DNA from: a virus
Strand: one strand, 5' to 3'
DNA: 21,691 bases
Virus record (IMG/VR): IMGVR_UViG_3300024339_001108
Span: 1-21,691 of that record
Shown here: piece by piece, positions 21,397 to 21,691 of the stretch
Layout of the letters: each line of letters begins with the position of its first letter
Numbering within the stretch: the first letter of the stretch is position 1
Made by a program: the position numbers and the translations under genes
Notes under the pieces: model-generated
What the model was told of the DNA's origin: nothing
The model's input: the letters and a program-made list of their open reading frames with translations, nothing else
The model's database searches: none

Positions 21397-21691
21397 TTAT
21401 AGTCCTTCAAGATCAGCAAATGCGTCATCAATAGAACTATATTTACCTGCAATAGCGTCTGGAGAATCATCACTCTTTGACTGTGTAGAATTACTCTTAA
21501 AGTTACTACCACCTCGGGTTGTTTCTTTTTGATTGTCTTCGTCGTCTCCATTTAACCACTCATTGATAATTCCTTCAAGCTCTTCGTAAGACTTAAGCTC
21601 AAACAAGTCATTGACATCTGGAATGCTATCTAACCACTGTTTTGACTTTGCAGAATCTCCTGATAATGCTGTGTCTTTTCCTCGAGGTCTT
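21397..21691 (-). CDS. C-terminus of probable ssDNA-binding protein (gp32-type), cut by window edge
   Basis: The last 97 residues of a gene entering from beyond base 21691. The frame stays open upstream of the TTG at 21606, so that codon is internal, not a start. The tail consists of a short helical segment (WLDSIPDVNDLFELKSYEEL), a Ser/Asp/Gly/Lys-rich linker and an acidic end, DDAFADLEGL, which matches the style of the protein-interaction tail of T4 gp32 and bacterial SSB. Position directly before recA supports this. The DNA-binding core is not visible, so an unrelated acidic-tailed protein is possible. Confidence 0.6.
   Translation of the reverse strand, partial: RPRGKDTALSGDSAKSKQWLDSIPDVNDLFELKSYEELEGIINEWLNGDDEDNQKETTRGGSNFKSNSTQSKSDDSPDAIAGKYSSIDDAFADLEGL

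Noticed and set aside
21397-21606. A complete 69-aa gene starting with TTG at 21606
   Set aside because: The frame continues open and protein-like to the window edge (for example WLDSIPDVND), so this is the end of a longer gene.
1-21691. Prophage attachment sites, integrase or transposon ends
   Set aside because: No integrase or transposase frame and no long direct repeat other than the 19-base promoter block was seen.

Overview
The window looks like part of a large, AT-rich tailed-phage genome. It combines a replication and recombination set (end of a probable gp32-type ssDNA-binding protein, RecA/UvsX, T4-RNase H-type 5' nuclease, DnaB-type helicase, start of a DNA polymerase III alpha subunit) with deoxynucleotide metabolism (class II ribonucleotide reductase, trimeric dUTPase, two all-alpha NTP pyrophosphohydrolase domains, two ThyX-type proteins, a nucleoside deoxyribosyltransferase-like protein), a phage-type amidase and ClpP. 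Genes are tightly packed, overlaps are frequent, and there are many small unknown ORFs. I see no rRNA, tRNA, transposase or CRISPR array. The host cannot be named from the sequence; Shine-Dalgarno sites and GTG/TTG starts fit a bacterium.

Layout, left to right: 1-1024 (minus) is the N-terminal part of dnaE, cut by the window edge. 1107-3543 (plus) holds the only two rightward genes, proteins of unknown function that share an N-terminal tag of about 23 residues and a shared leader motif. 3545-5703 (minus) is an overlapping trio: a small unknown, a membrane-anchored von Willebrand A protein resembling TadG, and a zinc-ribbon PD-(D/E)XK nuclease. 5765-8414 (minus) has a nucleotide-sugar epimerase-like SDR, several small proteins, a 261-base gap with a structured segment, and the deoxyribosyltransferase-like gene. 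8491-13270 (minus) runs from a divergent ThyX homologue to a canonical ThyX, with a pyrophosphohydrolase-HAD phosphatase fusion, a second pyrophosphohydrolase and small unknowns between them. 13327-14835 holds the amidase and ClpP. 14927-21691 is the core cluster nrdJ, dut, dnaB, 5' nuclease, recA, ssDNA-binding protein, transcribed leftward in the reverse of that order.

Working together: RecA, helicase, nuclease, ssDNA-binding protein and the polymerase would form a phage replisome. NrdJ, Dut, ThyX and the pyrophosphohydrolases would make and clean the dNTP pool, with a bias toward handling dUTP/dUMP.

The least expected signals are these: (i) a recurrent leftward promoter (TGTAAA, 16-17 bases, TATAAT) before dnaE, both thyX-type genes and clpP, with a 19-base identical block and dyad symmetry at the two thyX promoters; (ii) a perfect 11-bp inverted repeat that would bury the ribosome binding site and start codon of the 126-aa gene after thyX; (iii) a ThyX homologue whose catalytic signature is rewritten; (iv) a pyrophosphohydrolase-HAD fusion; (v) a common N-terminal tag on two otherwise unrelated rightward proteins, consistent with a virion-targeting signal. 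All are read by eye; no database search was run.
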